Assembly: GCF_963676685.1 (NCBI RefSeq)
Contig: NC_092346.1
Coordinates: 47,985,289-48,049,288, forward strand
DNA: 64,000 nucleotides
Direction: 5' to 3'
Origin: Mytilus edulis
Lineage: Eukaryota > Mollusca > Bivalvia > Mytilida > Mytilidae
Part shown: positions 59,201-64,000 of the stretch, in pieces
Layout of the letters: every line of letters begins with the position of its first letter
Position numbering within the stretch: position 1 is the stretch's first letter
Notes under the pieces: generated by a model
Databases searched by the model: none
What the model saw: only the letters and a program-made list of their open reading frames with translations
What the model was told of the DNA's origin: nothing
Made by a program: the position numbers and the translations under genes

Positions 59201-60432
59201 AAAAAAGCAAGTTGATATGATCAAGCAACCACAACTCATCTATATAGCTTCAAAAATTATTTCAAAATTATGATTGATGTCCTGGGATTTAAACAAAACC
59301 AAGCCATACAAATGTTTAATCAGTTTCTACATTCTCATTGTCAAATTTGGAGGGTGGGCTTTATTCTGGTATTATAACAAAGGATTTTCTATTTACATGT
59401 CATAACTTATGATTAAAAAAAGACTGAGCATGGTCTGGAAAAAATGAGAAAGTTATATATTTCACCTTTTTTTTGCTTTTTCTTTTGAAAAATTAAAGTC
59501 AACACTTATCACAAACATAAACAAAGCAATAAGCAACTGAATAACATAATATACAATTCAATTAAAGTTGCACCAATATGTGAATTGGTGTATAACACTA
59601 ATTACAGAGTCACAGAATGATAAATTAACACTTGGTTCACCATATACAAAGCAACAAAAAAATATCAAAAATCAGATTTAAACAAAAATTTGTTTACATT
59701 CATTTTATAGTAAAATAATTTGCATATTTTATATGTTATTTTATTAAATGTTTATTATCTAAAATATTCAAACATTTTTTTGTTCATCAATGTAATTATA
59801 TGGCTTATAGTTTAATAGCTGCAAAGGGTCATGTTCTTGTAAAATAATAAAATTCCTAAAAAAAAATCTAGATATGTATCTTTGTAATAGACCATGGAAA
59901 GAAGAGTAATTTTACCCCAAAATTGTTTTTGAAATTTGTTTTTCTTGCCCTTGTTCTCAATCTTAAATTTCGTAATATATGTTTCAGATATTTGACCAAA
60001 CATCCAATAAGATAAGATTTCATATTAAAAACTTTTACTGTAATAGCAATGTATTTCAGTTATTTTGAAACCAAGTACATTACCAAATGAAAATGACAAC
60101 AAACATAAAAATTTCTCCATTTCAAATAGTTCTTCATTTGAAATTGTACACATTTTGATTTTACATAGTAAATACACCATTTACAGAATAAAAACATTAA
60201 GTCTGGCAAATAAATAAAAGTAATACATGTTCACAATGCAACCAGCAACAAAAACACATGTAGCTGTCTTATGTCAATAATTGATGCATCCTAAAATTTC
60301 CCTTCTGGCATTTTCAATGTCTCATGCAGGAAATTGTAGGTATAAAATCCCAGGTTTTGGTGGTAAAATAATGCACATCGATCATGCAAAATGCAGTAGA
60401 CAACACGAAAATAAAAAGAGACGGAGTTTGTA
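56200..60432. other. Rab6 downstream region and probable 3' UTR
   Basis: AT-rich sequence downstream (minus sense) of the Rab6 stop codon. A long 3' UTR is likely for part of it, but many TTTATT (AATAAA on the minus strand) sites prevent choosing a poly-A site by eye. No other gene is recognised. Confidence 0.4.
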
Positions 60433-63993
<3,561 letters not shown>

Positions 63994-64000
63994 TTAAATA

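Overview
The window looks like nuclear DNA from a bivalve mollusc, most likely a mytilid mussel. It is AT-rich, its genes have GT-AG introns, most of it is non-coding, and it is crowded with decayed dispersed repeats of kinds I associate with Mytilus genomes. The species call is inference; no search was run.

Three kinds of real gene are visible, all on the minus strand. (1) A tandem array of six related RING-less TRIM-type genes (two B-boxes, coiled coil, C-terminal beta-propeller-like region) spans 2960-44465. Two members are intact (9267-10937 and 25592-27241). One is open throughout except for two adjacent stop codons (42798-44465). One has a stop plus an in-frame deletion (2960-4513), one has several stops and a frameshift (34302-35943), and one is a relic (13562-14890). 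(2) A three-exon serum amyloid A-like gene (16488-20418) lies inside the array. It has a signal peptide and an unusual Ser/Arg- and Lys-rich N-terminal extension. (3) The last four coding exons of a Rab6 GTPase (60433-63965) run off the right end. I found no convincing plus-strand gene other than a dead retrotransposon.

Layout: 1-2.6 kb is unassigned; 2.6-16.4 kb holds array members C, A and F among repeats and a fossil reverse transcriptase; 16.5-20.4 kb is the SAA-like gene with fold-back elements in its introns; 20.8-25.2 kb holds a dispersed repeat and a local duplication; 25.6-45.5 kb holds array members B, D and E, whose flanks are also duplicated; 47.5-52.4 kb is a three-level nest of mobile elements; 52.8-56.2 kb holds small repeats; 56.2-64 kb is the Rab6 locus.

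The nest is the best structured non-genic object. A fold-back DNA element with 5-bp target duplications and about 400-bp inverted arms full of a GATGACCGTAA motif contains a dead jockey/CR1-like LINE. The LINE is itself interrupted by a 1.1-kb TTAA-flanked MITE whose removal restores the LINE frame exactly. The B-box array and the SAA-like gene are plausibly innate-immunity loci, but that is inferred from family and copy-number behaviour and not shown by the sequence. I did not find a clearly new functional system.
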